This document shows, piece after piece, positions 42,893 to 52,058 of a stretch of 64,000 nucleotides of DNA (position 1 is its first letter; every line of letters begins with the position of its first letter). The stretch spans positions 1,550,001 to 1,614,000 of the forward strand of contig OZ244893.1 in assembly GCA_965221485.1 (NCBI GenBank), written 5' to 3'. The DNA is from JAJEBT01 sp965221485 (GTDB lineage Bacteria > Pseudomonadota > Alphaproteobacteria > MPNO01 > UBA830). A program made the translations under genes and the position numbers. The notes beneath the pieces were generated by a model. That model ran no database searches, was not told the origin of the DNA, and worked only from the letters and a program-made list of their open reading frames with translations.

Positions 42893-43464
42893 CGGATCTC
42901 GGGATTTTCCCGGTATCTGTTCATGACCGGCAGTTGGGTCAGGATGAAGACAAATGTAATCCCCAGGATTCCGAAGACCTTGAACGTCACCCAGAAATCA
43001 GTGCTCTGGGTTCGCCAGACCACTTCGTTGAGAATGGCCATGGCCACGAAGAACAAACCGAAATTGCGGGTCAGCTTGCGCCATCCATCATCACTCATTG
43101 GAAGCGCAGAGCCCATGACGGGCTTGAGCAGGGGTTTGCCAAAGAGGAGTCCTCCGAACAGCACGGCCGCGATGAGTGCCTGAACAATCGTCGGTTTCAT
43201 CTTGATGAAGATTTCGTCATTCAGAGCCAGGGTCAGTCCGCCGAATACAGCGACCACTCCGGCCGTAATCAGAGGCATCATCGGTACCGTTCGATTGACG
43301 GCCAGGGAAAAGACAACCGTTACCGCGGTCGCACCCATCAGCGCTGCGGTGGCTGCAAACAGGTCCCAGACCAGATAGCCACCAAAGAACGCCACCAGCG
43401 GCAGGTATTCGCAGACCGGTTTGACCCACGGCTTGCCTGCATTTTCCGACTTTCCGCTTCCCAT
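42889..43464 (-). CDS. yciB: Inner-membrane septation protein YciB/IspZ family
   Basis: 191 residues, with five or six hydrophobic helices: LVAFFGGYLVWDLFAATAAL, then VTVVFSLAVN, LITAGVVAVFGGLTLAL, IVQALIAAVLFGGLLFG, FGLFFVAMAILNEVVW, and VFGILGITFVFILTQLPVM. The pattern NDEIFIKMKPTIVQAL and W-RKLTRNFG are hallmarks of YciB, an inner-membrane protein tied to cell envelope synthesis and septation. GGAGG precedes ATG by about 6 bases. It stands among catabolic genes with no obvious link; it is divergent from MaoC. Confidence 0.92.
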   Translation of the reverse strand: MGSGKSENAGKPWVKPVCEYLPLVAFFGGYLVWDLFAATAALMGATAVTVVFSLAVNRTVPMMPLITAGVVAVFGGLTLALNDEIFIKMKPTIVQALIAAVLFGGLLFGKPLLKPVMGSALPMSDDGWRKLTRNFGLFFVAMAILNEVVWRTQSTDFWVTFKVFGILGITFVFILTQLPVMNRYRENPEIR

Positions 43465-43523
43465 ATCATACCTCCGACTGAATCCCGGTTGCTGACCGGG
43501 TGGCCATAAGTTATGTCCCGCGC

Positions 43524-44033
43524 ATGACGGGAGCAACCAGAGATGTCAGCCCGGGGCCAATCGTCGACCGGCGTTTCGAGGAAATCGAGACGGGATCGAT
43601 CAGCACCGCGGGGCCCATCACCGTAACGGCCCGGGAAATCATAGCCTTTGCCCGGCGTTATGATCCCCTTCCCATGCATGTTGATGACGACGCCGGACAA
43701 GCTACGGTCCATGACAGCCTGATTGCCTCCGGCGTACTGACGGTCGCCCTCAAACAGCGCCTCATCATGAGCATTGAACGGAACATCGCCATCATCGGAG
43801 CTGCCACGATCGAGAACCAGAAGTTTCTCTGTCCGGTTCGTCCCGGCGACGCGTTGATCCTTCATCAGACCTGCGTAAGCAAACGGACCTCCCGATCAAG
43901 AAGGGATCGCGGTCTTGTAACCTGGGATTTCCGCCTCACGAACCAACGCGGGGAAGAGGTCTTCTCATCAAGGGATATCGTGATGATCCGTCGAAAATCA
44001 CCGGAACCAGATGATGAAGGCACCGCGTCGTGA
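43524..44033 (+). CDS. MaoC-like (R)-specific enoyl-CoA hydratase family protein
   Basis: About 169 residues in a hot-dog fold: DRRFEEIETG, TVTAREIIAFARRYDPLPMHVDDDAG (the D-x4-H hydratase pair is readable as Asp and His in RYDPLPMHVD), and a second strand region NQKFLCPVRPGDALILHQ. Members hydrate 2-enoyl-CoA or dehydrate 3-hydroxyacyl-CoA. The start is uncertain: ATG 43524 is used; GTG 43500 is in frame, and neither has a good ribosome site. It converges with the FAD oxidoreductase gene. Confidence 0.8.
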   Translation: MTGATRDVSPGPIVDRRFEEIETGSISTAGPITVTAREIIAFARRYDPLPMHVDDDAGQATVHDSLIASGVLTVALKQRLIMSIERNIAIIGAATIENQKFLCPVRPGDALILHQTCVSKRTSRSRRDRGLVTWDFRLTNQRGEEVFSSRDIVMIRRKSPEPDDEGTAS

Positions 44034-44066
44034 CACCGTCCCGGACCCCGGGAATGCACCCGGGTC

Positions 44067-45386
44067 TCAGCAATCAGACCGTCGCTCAGAGCGTTCGAGA
44101 TTATCCTTCACCCGCTCCTGCAATGCCGGGATGTCGATCTGGTGAACGCTGCCGCTCCCGGCAAGGTCGAGCGCATGCGCAGCTGCAGTACCCATGGCCA
44201 TGCAGGGGCCCATCACCCGAACGCTTGAGAGTGCAGCAGGATCGGCATCAATACATCGTCCGACAGCCACAAGGTTGTCGGTCTCCGGCGGGACAAGGCT
44301 GGAAAAGGGAACGCAATGAACATGATCATCATCGAACGGTTCCCAGACCAGGCCAGACGGGCTGTTATGAAGCTCTATTGGCCACGCTGTCCGCGCAATC
44401 GTGTCGTCGAACCAGCGGCCTTCACGAACCTCGGAGAGCGTGAGTTGATGCCGGCCGCATATCCAGCGGGTCTGCCGGATCCCGGGAAAACCGTAGCTCC
44501 GAATTCTGGCGTTCCCGAACGTCTCGGGAAACTCGCTCTGCAGAAAGTCCATCGCGCGGTCCGCCTGATCCTTGCCCTCGATTCCCTTTTGTGAGGCCTC
44601 GACGGGATCCATCGGTGTTTCCACATGCGTCATGTTCATGACCGCGGTCGCCCGGCCCGGAAAATAGAAACCCAGACCATTCCGGCGAACCAGGCCATAA
44701 TCGGCGCCCCTTGAGGCAATCCGATTCGCCATCTCATCACGCGTCGGCTGCTGCGTCTCGTCGATATTCTCCACGACAAACTGTTGGGATCCAAAGACAG
44801 AAGCATCAGATGGTTCCTGGCATTCAATCCCGGCTTGCCAGGCGAGGGCCGCATCACCGCTGGCATCCACAAATCCATCGGCCACGACCCTGACATCACC
44901 ATACCGGGTCACGAGGTCCACCCCTTGAATCCGGCGACCATCACGCTTGACGTCACACAGCACCGCCCCGACCACGACCGTAATCCCGGCTGACAGAACG
45001 CTTCGTTCGATCCAGCGCGAAAGAGCTACTTCGTCATAATAGACGATGGTGGTGACAGGACCCTGGTACCAGTGAAGTGCACCCTCCCTGTCAAGGTCAC
45101 TGAGCAGGCGGTCCACGATGCCATAGGTGAAACGGTAGCCATCGACGCCATTCGAATAGAGACCGCAAAACGTACCGATAATGGCATTGACGGCCTGGCC
45201 TCCCAGGGCCGGAAATCCGTCGATAAGGACAACGCGGCGGCCAAGCTGCGCGGCTTCCAGCGCGGCCGCCACACCGGCAATGCCCGCGCCGACCACACAG
45301 ACCTCGGCCTCAACCAGGCGCTTCGCTCCGGCCCGCTCCCGACGAATTCGTCGGGTCGCCGTAGAAATCGGGTTTCCAAACGACAT
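44067..45386 (-). CDS. FAD-dependent oxidoreductase (FAD_oxidored family)
   Basis: 439 residues. Rossmann FAD motif VVGAGIAGVAAALEAA near residue 30, ALGGQAVNAIIGTF, then DASGDAALAWQAGIECQ and the late FAD contact LVAVGRCIDADPAALSSVRVMGPCMAMG. This is the PF12831-type family of hypothetical dehydrogenases, with a typical Gly-rich CxxC-less architecture. No substrate can be assigned. Start 45386 is decided by GAGGG six bases upstream; the frame further up to 45728 lacks similarity. The upstream region holds two palindromes that suggest tight control. Confidence 0.83.
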   Translation of the reverse strand: MSFGNPISTATRRIRRERAGAKRLVEAEVCVVGAGIAGVAAALEAAQLGRRVVLIDGFPALGGQAVNAIIGTFCGLYSNGVDGYRFTYGIVDRLLSDLDREGALHWYQGPVTTIVYYDEVALSRWIERSVLSAGITVVVGAVLCDVKRDGRRIQGVDLVTRYGDVRVVADGFVDASGDAALAWQAGIECQEPSDASVFGSQQFVVENIDETQQPTRDEMANRIASRGADYGLVRRNGLGFYFPGRATAVMNMTHVETPMDPVEASQKGIEGKDQADRAMDFLQSEFPETFGNARIRSYGFPGIRQTRWICGRHQLTLSEVREGRWFDDTIARTAWPIELHNSPSGLVWEPFDDDHVHCVPFSSLVPPETDNLVAVGRCIDADPAALSSVRVMGPCMAMGTAAAHALDLAGSGSVHQIDIPALQERVKDNLERSERRSDC

Positions 45387-45408
45387 AACAACCCTCACTG
45401 AAATTGTT

Positions 45409-45461
45409 AACGCCCGCTCAACCTTGACGTCAAACGATCCTGGTAGTGGGTACTGGTACCC
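45409..45461 (-). promoter_or_regulatory. Promoter and two palindromes upstream of the FAD oxidoreductase
   Basis: Perfect palindrome TTGACGTCAA (45424-45433) also supplies a minus-strand -35 TTGACG; 17 bases downstream lies TTAACA as a poor -10 about 20 bases before the start. A second symmetric site GGGTAC-TG-GTACCC is at 45448-45461, just upstream of the -35. The layout suits an activator plus a repressor or two dimers of one regulator. Confidence 0.5.
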
Positions 45462-46232
45462 AATTCCACTATATGGTGATCTGGCGGCAGGTGCTACAAG
45501 ACACTCACTGTCCCGGGGACTGATATGGCCATGCCAGGGAACTGTCATTACCTGACCGTCTCCGAATGATGCCAGATCCGGACACTTCGGAAAAGAAGAG
45601 ATTCCGTTTGCCGCATCGTGCAGGCGGCCGGCTTTGCGGCAGCCACGATCCACCTCGGGTTGCGGCGGAGTGCCGGTAATCACCGATCTTTCCGGAAGCC
45701 GGCGCAAACGCTTGCCGAGAAGCAGCACCCGTGCTGATGGAGCCGGACCCGCTCATTCTCTCGTTGCTGTCTCGTCTCCATCATGTTCATGCTCGCGGCG
45801 GTGATCCTCCCAGACAATCACTCCAGTCCCGTCAGTTCCGGAATACATGCTCCGGTTACCGTTTCGATCCGCACCCTGTGTTTCTGTCTGTCATCGGGTG
45901 CAAACACGGCCCGATTTTCCACCTTGTCCCCTCCGGACCAACCCTGTCCCGGCGTTGACCGGAACGGTTGCGGATGAACCCACCGGTATGCACCCGGCCA
46001 TCTTTCCGCGCGGCGATCTCAGGTCTACCTTTCCAGGGTGAGCGGCCAGAGCAATTGGGAGCAGGAACGCCCCGGGGCAACGGGATGAAAATCCACCAGC
46101 GAACCCTGTCACACGAATGATCCCCGTCACCGTTTCGCAGCCATGGCTCCGGTTTCCGGCACCGGCTATGATGACTGACGATCACACGGACGGCCCGGAG
46201 CTGCAGGCTGTGGCCAGCGAGGAGACTGACAA
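45462..46232. other. Gap without recognisable gene
   Basis: About 770 bases between the FAD oxidoreductase and alcohol dehydrogenase (divergent). Several open frames exist but none resembles a protein family. The region presumably contains the alcohol dehydrogenase promoter. Confidence 0.4.
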
Positions 46233-47315
46233 ATGCGAGAAATTCAGGCTGCGGTTTTTCGTGATACCTCTCTGAAACCATCTCTCGAATCCCTGACACT
46301 GGGCGAGCCCGGTGAAGGAGAGGTCATTGTACGCATGACGGCCACCGGAATTTGCCACACCGATCTCAAGGTTGCCGGCACGTCCGGTTTCGCTCCGCGG
46401 CCCGTAGTACTGGGACACGAGGGAGCAGGCATTGTTGACACTGTCGGGCCCGGCGTTGACGACCTCGTCCCCGGCGACCCGGTGGTCATGTCGTTTACCT
46501 GGTGCGGAAAATGCAGGGCCTGCCTCGATGCCGAGCCCGCCGTCTGCCACAACTACAATCCCTTCCAATGTGAACGCAGCTATATGGAAAGCGCGCAGGG
46601 CCCGGTGCACGGCGATTTCTTCAACCAGTCGTCTTTCGCCACCTGCACGCTGGCCAAGCGGCGGGGAGTGGTGAAGGTCCGGAAGGATGCACCGCTGGAA
46701 AGACTGGGTCCACTGGGTTGCGGCATCCAGACAGGCGCGGGGGCGGTCCTCAATGTCTTCAGAATCCGGCCTGGTCAGTCCCTGGCCGTCTTTGGTGCCG
46801 GGTCCCTGGGGCTGTCAGCCGTGATGGCGGCAAAGCTCGCAGGCGCGGGACCAATCATTGCCATCGACATCCATCCCAACCGGGTTCAGATGGCGGCAGA
46901 ACTGGGAGCGGATCATGTCATTCTCGCCGAGGGCGGTACGGTAAAGGATCAGGTTGTTGCCATCACCGGCGAGGGCGTGGACTTCGCGCTTGATACCACG
47001 ACAGTCGCCGCCGTCATGCTTGATGCTATCGATTGTCTGGCAGTCCGCGGAACGTTCGGCTATGTGGCTCCACCCGAAGACACACCGAATCTGCCAATTC
47101 CGCTCCGGCCACTCATGGAGGGGCGGCGCATCTGTGGAATCACGCAGGGCAACAGCCATCCCGATATATTCATTCCCCAGCTGATCGATTATCACCTCAA
47201 GGGACTGTTCCCGTTTGACCGGATGATCCGGTACTATCCATTCGAACAGATCGAGCAGGCGTTTCACGACAGCGAAACCGGTCATACCATCAAACCGGTC
47301 CTGTTGTTTCACTGA
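46233..47315 (+). CDS. Zinc-dependent alcohol dehydrogenase (aryl/benzyl-alcohol type)
   Basis: 360 residues, medium-chain dehydrogenase. Catalytic zinc site: Cys in ATGICHTDLKV and LGHEGAG with the paired Glu. Structural zinc set of four Cys in WCGKCRACLDAEPAVC. Third catalytic Cys in GPLGCGIQTGAGAVLN, and NAD loop VFGAGSLGLSAVMAAKLAG. The IQTGAG and GVVKVRK context fits benzyl- and aryl-alcohol dehydrogenases of class III-like group. GAGGAG precedes ATG by 8 bases. It oxidises a primary alcohol to aldehyde in one of the local degradation routes. Confidence 0.92.
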   Translation: MREIQAAVFRDTSLKPSLESLTLGEPGEGEVIVRMTATGICHTDLKVAGTSGFAPRPVVLGHEGAGIVDTVGPGVDDLVPGDPVVMSFTWCGKCRACLDAEPAVCHNYNPFQCERSYMESAQGPVHGDFFNQSSFATCTLAKRRGVVKVRKDAPLERLGPLGCGIQTGAGAVLNVFRIRPGQSLAVFGAGSLGLSAVMAAKLAGAGPIIAIDIHPNRVQMAAELGADHVILAEGGTVKDQVVAITGEGVDFALDTTTVAAVMLDAIDCLAVRGTFGYVAPPEDTPNLPIPLRPLMEGRRICGITQGNSHPDIFIPQLIDYHLKGLFPFDRMIRYYPFEQIEQAFHDSETGHTIKPVLLFH

Positions 47316-47644
47316 GGCAGCTTTCAAGGGCCCCCGGCAGACGCACGTAATCAGCACCGACAGGTTTCGTACAACCCATCGGAACCCCGCACAGGGCATG
47401 CCGGACGCACCGAACGATCAGGACCCCTGGAATCAGGATTGCCGTGAATAGGCACGGCACCTGAACCCTGCATCCAGCGCCTCAGGACTGAGCCGAAAAA
47501 GGGCATGACCGGCAGGAACGACATGGCGGGCGCCGGAAGGAACGGATGTCCGGACCGGTCCCCGTGATTGGTCCCGCCATCGAAGACCAACCCTGCATCA
47601 GGGCAGTTTCGGCAAAATTTGAGGAAGGGAGGCGGCAGCGAAAC
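47316..47644. other. Convergent gap
   Basis: 329 bases between two convergent genes; no gene seen. The strong hairpin at its right border (47647-47672) can serve as terminator for both directions. Confidence 0.4.
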
Positions 47645-48487
47645 TCAAATGCCGAGGATCTCCTCGGCATTTCCGTGGAAAAATTTATGGAGAAACTCGT
47701 CGCTGTAACCGACCTTTTCCCATTCGTCGAACAACCGAGGATAGGGCATCGATGGATAATCGCTGCCAAACATAACCTTGTCCCTGAGACGTGAACGCAT
47801 GTCGCGAAGAAGAGACTCCGGAATATATTTGGGCGCCCATCCCGACATTTCCCAAAAAACATTGCCCTTGTGAAGCGCGATCGCTGTCATTTCCTCGATC
47901 CAGGGCCAGCCGGGGTGCGCCGCAATGATTCTGAGGGCCGGAAAGTCGGCTGCGAGCTCGTCAATTGCTGCAGGATGGGCGTGACGGATTTTGGCGCCAA
48001 GTCCACCCGGCATCCCCGCTCCCATACCGGTGGTGCCAACGTCGATCATGACCGGCACGTCGAGTGCGGTGATCGTTTCCCACAACGGATAAAAGCGCTG
48101 CTCGTTGACAGCAAAATGCCCCATGATCGGATGAAAGTGGAAACCGAGAAGACCAAGGTCCCTGACAGCATGCTCCGCTTCCGCAATGGCTGCCTCGCCC
48201 TTCAGCGGATCCACCGCACCCCACGCCTGGATAATCCGCTCCGGATGACGCTTCCACATTCCGGCAACGTAATCGTTTGAGCAGGGTGGCGTGCCGACGG
48301 TGGATTCGAGATCAAGCGCCACCAGTACCGCCTCCACACCCGCATCCGTGAAATCCTGAATGACCTCATCTTCTTCCTTGGCAGACCAGTCACGCTTCCA
48401 GTACTCGGCGAGCGCCTTCACGTAGGGCCCCTGGCAATCGATCCAGGGCTGCGTGTTGGGGTAGCAATGCAAATCGATGATACGCAT
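47645..48487 (-). CDS. Amidohydrolase-family (amidohydrolase_2) protein
   Basis: 280 residues, TIM barrel. Metal site residues: LHCYP (in place of the usual HxH: only one His is present), FHFHPIMGHF, IIAAHPGWPW (His), and FGSDYPSMPY (Asp). The single His in the first motif (ID-L-H-C) suggests a mononuclear decarboxylase/hydratase variant like ACMSD relatives rather than a binuclear hydrolase. GGAG lies about six bases before ATG. Last gene of the SDR/ligase/amidohydrolase operon. Acts probably on an aromatic or unsaturated acid. Confidence 0.83.
   Translation of the reverse strand: MRIIDLHCYPNTQPWIDCQGPYVKALAEYWKRDWSAKEEDEVIQDFTDAGVEAVLVALDLESTVGTPPCSNDYVAGMWKRHPERIIQAWGAVDPLKGEAAIAEAEHAVRDLGLLGFHFHPIMGHFAVNEQRFYPLWETITALDVPVMIDVGTTGMGAGMPGGLGAKIRHAHPAAIDELAADFPALRIIAAHPGWPWIEEMTAIALHKGNVFWEMSGWAPKYIPESLLRDMRSRLRDKVMFGSDYPSMPYPRLFDEWEKVGYSDEFLHKFFHGNAEEILGI
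47647..47672. terminator. 12-bp perfect hairpin overlapping the amidohydrolase stop codon
   Basis: AAATGCCGAGGA / TCCTCGGCATTT with a 2-base centre, embedded in the last codons (EEILGI) and stop of the minus-strand gene. Minus-strand RNA would form a GC-rich stem ended by TTT. It also faces the convergent alcohol dehydrogenase gene. Confidence 0.55.
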
Positions 48488-48505
48488 GGAAACTCCGGAT
48501 CGTTC

Positions 48506-50155
48506 CTAACTTGCCGCTTCCTTCACCAGCTTTGTCGAGATCATCTCGACAAGTGTCTTCTTGGAAACCTTGCCGAACGCAGAAACCGGAAATGAGTCGA
48601 CGATCTCGATCCGTTCGGGAAGCTTGAAGCGTGCGATTTCCTGGCCCTCGAGAAACGCCACCAGTTCTTCCAGGGAGACGCTCTTGCCGGGATGCAGGAT
48701 CAGATAGGCGCACATGCGTTCACCGAGCCGGTGATCGGGCATGGGCACGCAGGCCACGTTGCGAACCGCCTGATGCATGAGAATCAGATTTTCGATTTCC
48801 TCCGCCGAGATCTTCTCACCGCCGCGGTTGATCAGATCCTTGATCCGCCCCTCAACCATATAGTTGCCCGAAGGGTGCTGGCGCAGGAGGTCACCGGAGC
48901 GGTAAAATCCATCATTGGTGAAGGCCCGCTCATTGTGTTCCCCGGCCGCAAAATACCCCCGCAGGGTATAGGGGCCACGTACACACAATTCACCCACTTC
49001 GCCAAAGGGCACGATGTTGTCATCCTCACCGAGCAGCATCACCTCGTCGTCCGGGCACATCGGTTGTCCCACGGTTTCGAGCTGGGCATCCTCGCTGTCA
49101 GTCCGCTTCACGAACATCAGCGTTCCCTCGGCCATTCCAAAATTCTCCTGAACGAAAGCGTTGGGATAGACTTCGCGGATCCTGCGCTTCACTTCGGGCT
49201 GAAGCCTCTGACCGCCGCTTCCAATCATTCGAACCGATGACAGGTCGTACTCGTCCACGGCCGGATCGTTGATCCATCCGATATGAAGTGCCGGAACGCC
49301 AATGACATGGGTCACACAGTGCTTCTCGATCATGGCGAAAGCATCCGCTGCGCGGGCACTGGCAGAAAGTACTACAGCTGCACCGTTGAACAGGTAGCCT
49401 TGCAGACCGGGGCAGGCGAGCGGCAGATTATGCGCGATGGGCAAGACAATCAGCAGCCGGGAGTCGGGCACAACCTCGGTCTCCAGCGCAGCCTGTTTCG
49501 AATTGTACGCATAATCGTTGTGAGTGCGCGGTATGAGCTTGGGAATCCCGGTAGTTCCGCCGGAGAGCTGAAAGACTGCAGGATCAGACGGGTCGATCCT
49601 GATCTCGCGAAGTGCCTCAACTGCGAGCGAAGACGGCTGCTCGATCAGCGACTTCAGAGAAACGGAATGTCCCGTCGCTTCCCCCATCACAACAAGATGT
49701 TCAAGATGGGTGTTTTCCGCCTGTACCCGCGTTGCCATGTCCCGGTAATCGAAACCGCGGATCCTGTCAGGAATGACGCAGGCTGCCGCCCCCGACAATG
49801 CGACAAACTGGTTTATCTCTGTGAATCGATGCGTAACGAGGGCGGCGATCGGAATGCAGCCTGCTTTCTGCAGGGCGACATAAAGGACGGCAAATTCCCT
49901 GACATTGGGGAGCTGGACGACGACACGGTCGAGCGGCCGGAGGCCCAGTTCCACCAGGTTGAGGGCAAGGTTTGTCGACAATCGATCGAGCTCACCGTAG
50001 GTATACTGTCCCGTCTGGTCGATCACTGCCACCCGATCAGCGAATGTTTCCAGACAGTGCTGCAATTCGTCGCGCAGCGAACGGTCCTGCCAGTAACCTT
50101 TCTCCCGGTAGAGCTTTTGAAATTCCTCGGGATAGGGGACGACGCCCTCGAGCAT
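48506..50155 (-). CDS. AMP-dependent aryl-acid ligase (2,3-dihydroxybenzoate-AMP ligase-like)
   Basis: 549 residues, ANL superfamily. Loop FQLSGGTTGIPKLIPRTHNDY is the aryl-acid type (instead of SSGTTG); further FGMAEGTLMF, YRSGDLLRQHPSGNYMVEGR, and the C-terminal lysine in SAFGKVSKKTL. Closest architecture is EntE/DhbE-like ligases. There is no aryl carrier protein or isochorismatase nearby, so a CoA-forming catabolic role is favoured over siderophore synthesis. It lies 18 bases behind the SDR gene and precedes the amidohydrolase gene. Confidence 0.88.
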   Translation of the reverse strand: MLEGVVPYPEEFQKLYREKGYWQDRSLRDELQHCLETFADRVAVIDQTGQYTYGELDRLSTNLALNLVELGLRPLDRVVVQLPNVREFAVLYVALQKAGCIPIAALVTHRFTEINQFVALSGAAACVIPDRIRGFDYRDMATRVQAENTHLEHLVVMGEATGHSVSLKSLIEQPSSLAVEALREIRIDPSDPAVFQLSGGTTGIPKLIPRTHNDYAYNSKQAALETEVVPDSRLLIVLPIAHNLPLACPGLQGYLFNGAAVVLSASARAADAFAMIEKHCVTHVIGVPALHIGWINDPAVDEYDLSSVRMIGSGGQRLQPEVKRRIREVYPNAFVQENFGMAEGTLMFVKRTDSEDAQLETVGQPMCPDDEVMLLGEDDNIVPFGEVGELCVRGPYTLRGYFAAGEHNERAFTNDGFYRSGDLLRQHPSGNYMVEGRIKDLINRGGEKISAEEIENLILMHQAVRNVACVPMPDHRLGERMCAYLILHPGKSVSLEELVAFLEGQEIARFKLPERIEIVDSFPVSAFGKVSKKTLVEMISTKLVKEAAS

Positions 50156-50173
50156 TTCTTGATCCCGAACGCT

Positions 50174-50938
50174 TCAGGTGACAGCCGCAAAGCCGCCATC
50201 AATGACAACGACCTGACCAGTGACAAACCGGTTGCCCTGGACAAGACCAAGCATGGCCTCGGCCACATCCTCCGGCGTGGCAACACGTTTCAAGGGCGTG
50301 TATCGGGCCCGCCGGGCCATCAACCCTTCGTAGTTTTCCGCCAAAGTGCGCTCCATCCACTCTCCTTCCATCCATCCCGGCGCAACCGCGTTGACACGGA
50401 TTTCCGGACCAAGCGCTCCGGCCAGTGTCCGGGTCAGATTGGCCACGGCAGCCTTGCTGGCCGCGTAGGGCAACGGTTGCGGTCCGGGTCTGAGCCCGGC
50501 GATCGAACAGGTATTGACGATACAGGGATCGGGCGATCTCAGAAGCAACGGGACAGCCGCGCGGGTAACCTGAAACAGTCCGCGGACATTGACAGCAAAT
50601 ACCCGATCCCAGGCGTCCAGATCGACACCGTCCATGTCTTTCGGACCGGTTTCAATCGTGGTACCGGCATTGTTGATCAGAACATCAAGGTGGCCAAACA
50701 CCTCTTTACATTCAGCAAACAGAGCCTTGACTTCGTCATCGTCGGCAACATCGCATTTGAAGACAAAGGGTTTCGTACCCTCCGCCGCACAGGATGCAGC
50801 CGTTTCTTCGGCGCGGGTCCTGGATGCGGAATAGTTGATCGCGACATCATAGCCACTGCGTGCCAAGGCGATGGCAATCGCTGCGCCGATGCCACTTGAT
50901 GAGCCGGTGACCAGCGCGGTACGTGTTTCGACACGCAT
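50174..50938 (-). CDS. Short-chain dehydrogenase/reductase (SDR)
   Basis: 254 residues, classical SDR. NAD(P) site TGSSSGIGAAIAIAL near residue 10, NNAGT, catalytic Ser in NTCSIAG and Tyr-x3-Lys in YAASKAAV, then PGWMEGEW. Sequence is closest to 3-ketoacyl reductase and EntA-like dihydrodiol dehydrogenase types. GGAG precedes ATG. First gene of the three-gene minus-strand operon. With the ligase it could aromatise a dihydrodiol and activate the acid, mirroring EntA/EntE chemistry in a degradative setting; that reading is inference. Confidence 0.9.
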   Translation of the reverse strand: MRVETRTALVTGSSSGIGAAIAIALARSGYDVAINYSASRTRAEETAASCAAEGTKPFVFKCDVADDDEVKALFAECKEVFGHLDVLINNAGTTIETGPKDMDGVDLDAWDRVFAVNVRGLFQVTRAAVPLLLRSPDPCIVNTCSIAGLRPGPQPLPYAASKAAVANLTRTLAGALGPEIRVNAVAPGWMEGEWMERTLAENYEGLMARRARYTPLKRVATPEDVAEAMLGLVQGNRFVTGQVVVIDGGFAAVT

Positions 50939-52058
50939 ATCAATTCTCCAAAACCGGAGAGCAAAAACAGACTGAAAGGTCGCGCGAGCATGCCGTTTCC
51001 CGAATAGAGTGTCAATGAAGACAGGAGATCATCCGGACAGGTTCAAGAGTCTTGATGCGGCCTATTTTCGCGCCAGCGGATAACCGGGGAGTCCCCGTAG
51101 AGGAGGCCAGTTGAGTTGTAATGGCGGTATGGATGGCGGCTGTGGCTGTGTTGCGGGCACCCGGAACAGCTGTTCCCGGGCCCGACTGTCTTTTGATTTG
51201 CCCTGAGGACAAGGACTTGACAATTCAACACCCACACATCAACTTCTGCATTGGATGAGCAGGCGCCGGATCACCCCGAGCCAGCATCACGCTGGCAGCA
51301 TCCGAAGCGATGTGTCCCAGGGGCCGGGGGCTCATCTGCGCCAGCATCGTGGCAAAAAACAACACTGTGGCTGGTTCGGCGTCGCCGCGTGAAGTTCAGG
51401 AACGACTGCAAGACCAGCATTGCAAGTCTGCCCTGATCCATCCTTGATCAGATTTCCAGGCTTGGGTCGGCAGGACGAAAACCTCGGAACTCATGACGAC
51501 ACGCTTGTCATGATTGCGATTGAACATTGCAGGTATGGTGACCGCATCGTCGGGTTCCCCTCTCGTATCCCGCGTTTCCATCGGGGAACCAGCTGGCCAT
51601 CCTTCGCAGATAAGACCATCGCTCCCAATATGAGCTACGACGACTGGCCGCAGTTTTTGGTATGCACCTTCAGCTTGCCGAAGCCCTCATCTCCTGCCTC
51701 GTCAATATATGCGTTGGGCTCGGTAATCATGCCTGATGATGAAAAGTGAGCGATTCCAGGATGCTATTGACACATGACGCTTGAGACAGCCAATACTGGC
51801 AAGCGGGACCGATGCATGCGAAGGTGAAGATCGTCGGCCACGCGCCAGTCACGAACTGTTCACCACCCGAACCGGGCCGGTTCCGATGTTCCGGCAAGGG
51901 GTATTTCAACGAATTCGGGAACGGAGAAGCAAACCGGAAAACAGCACCGCTCACCTACCTGAAAGGGAGCAGGCTTGCCTGAATGGGTCCAGTCCATTAA
52001 CGATAGTCCTGTTGCCCGGAGCCGGTACCACGTTCACGGATACCCGGAAGGAAGTCAC
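50939..52058. other. Long intergenic region with no recognisable gene
   Basis: 1.1 kb between the SDR (minus) and the second Rieske oxygenase (plus). No frame matches a known family; short sequences around 51430-51600 look protein-like on both strands but have no start or homology I can name. No tRNA, repeat or hairpin with T-run seen. It contains promoters for two divergent operons. Confidence 0.4.

Noticed and set aside
49283..50899. 538-codon plus-strand open frame
   Set aside because: Antisense to the AMP ligase and SDR genes, whose motifs are complete; no family similarity on the plus strand.
48506..50938. Siderophore (dihydroxybenzoate) biosynthesis locus
   Set aside because: Only EntA- and EntE-like genes are present; no isochorismate synthase, isochorismatase, NRPS or carrier protein.
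50939..52058. Possible transposase or ORFan in the 1.1-kb gap
   Set aside because: No start with ribosome site, no motif and inconsistent codon use in any frame; left as intergenic.
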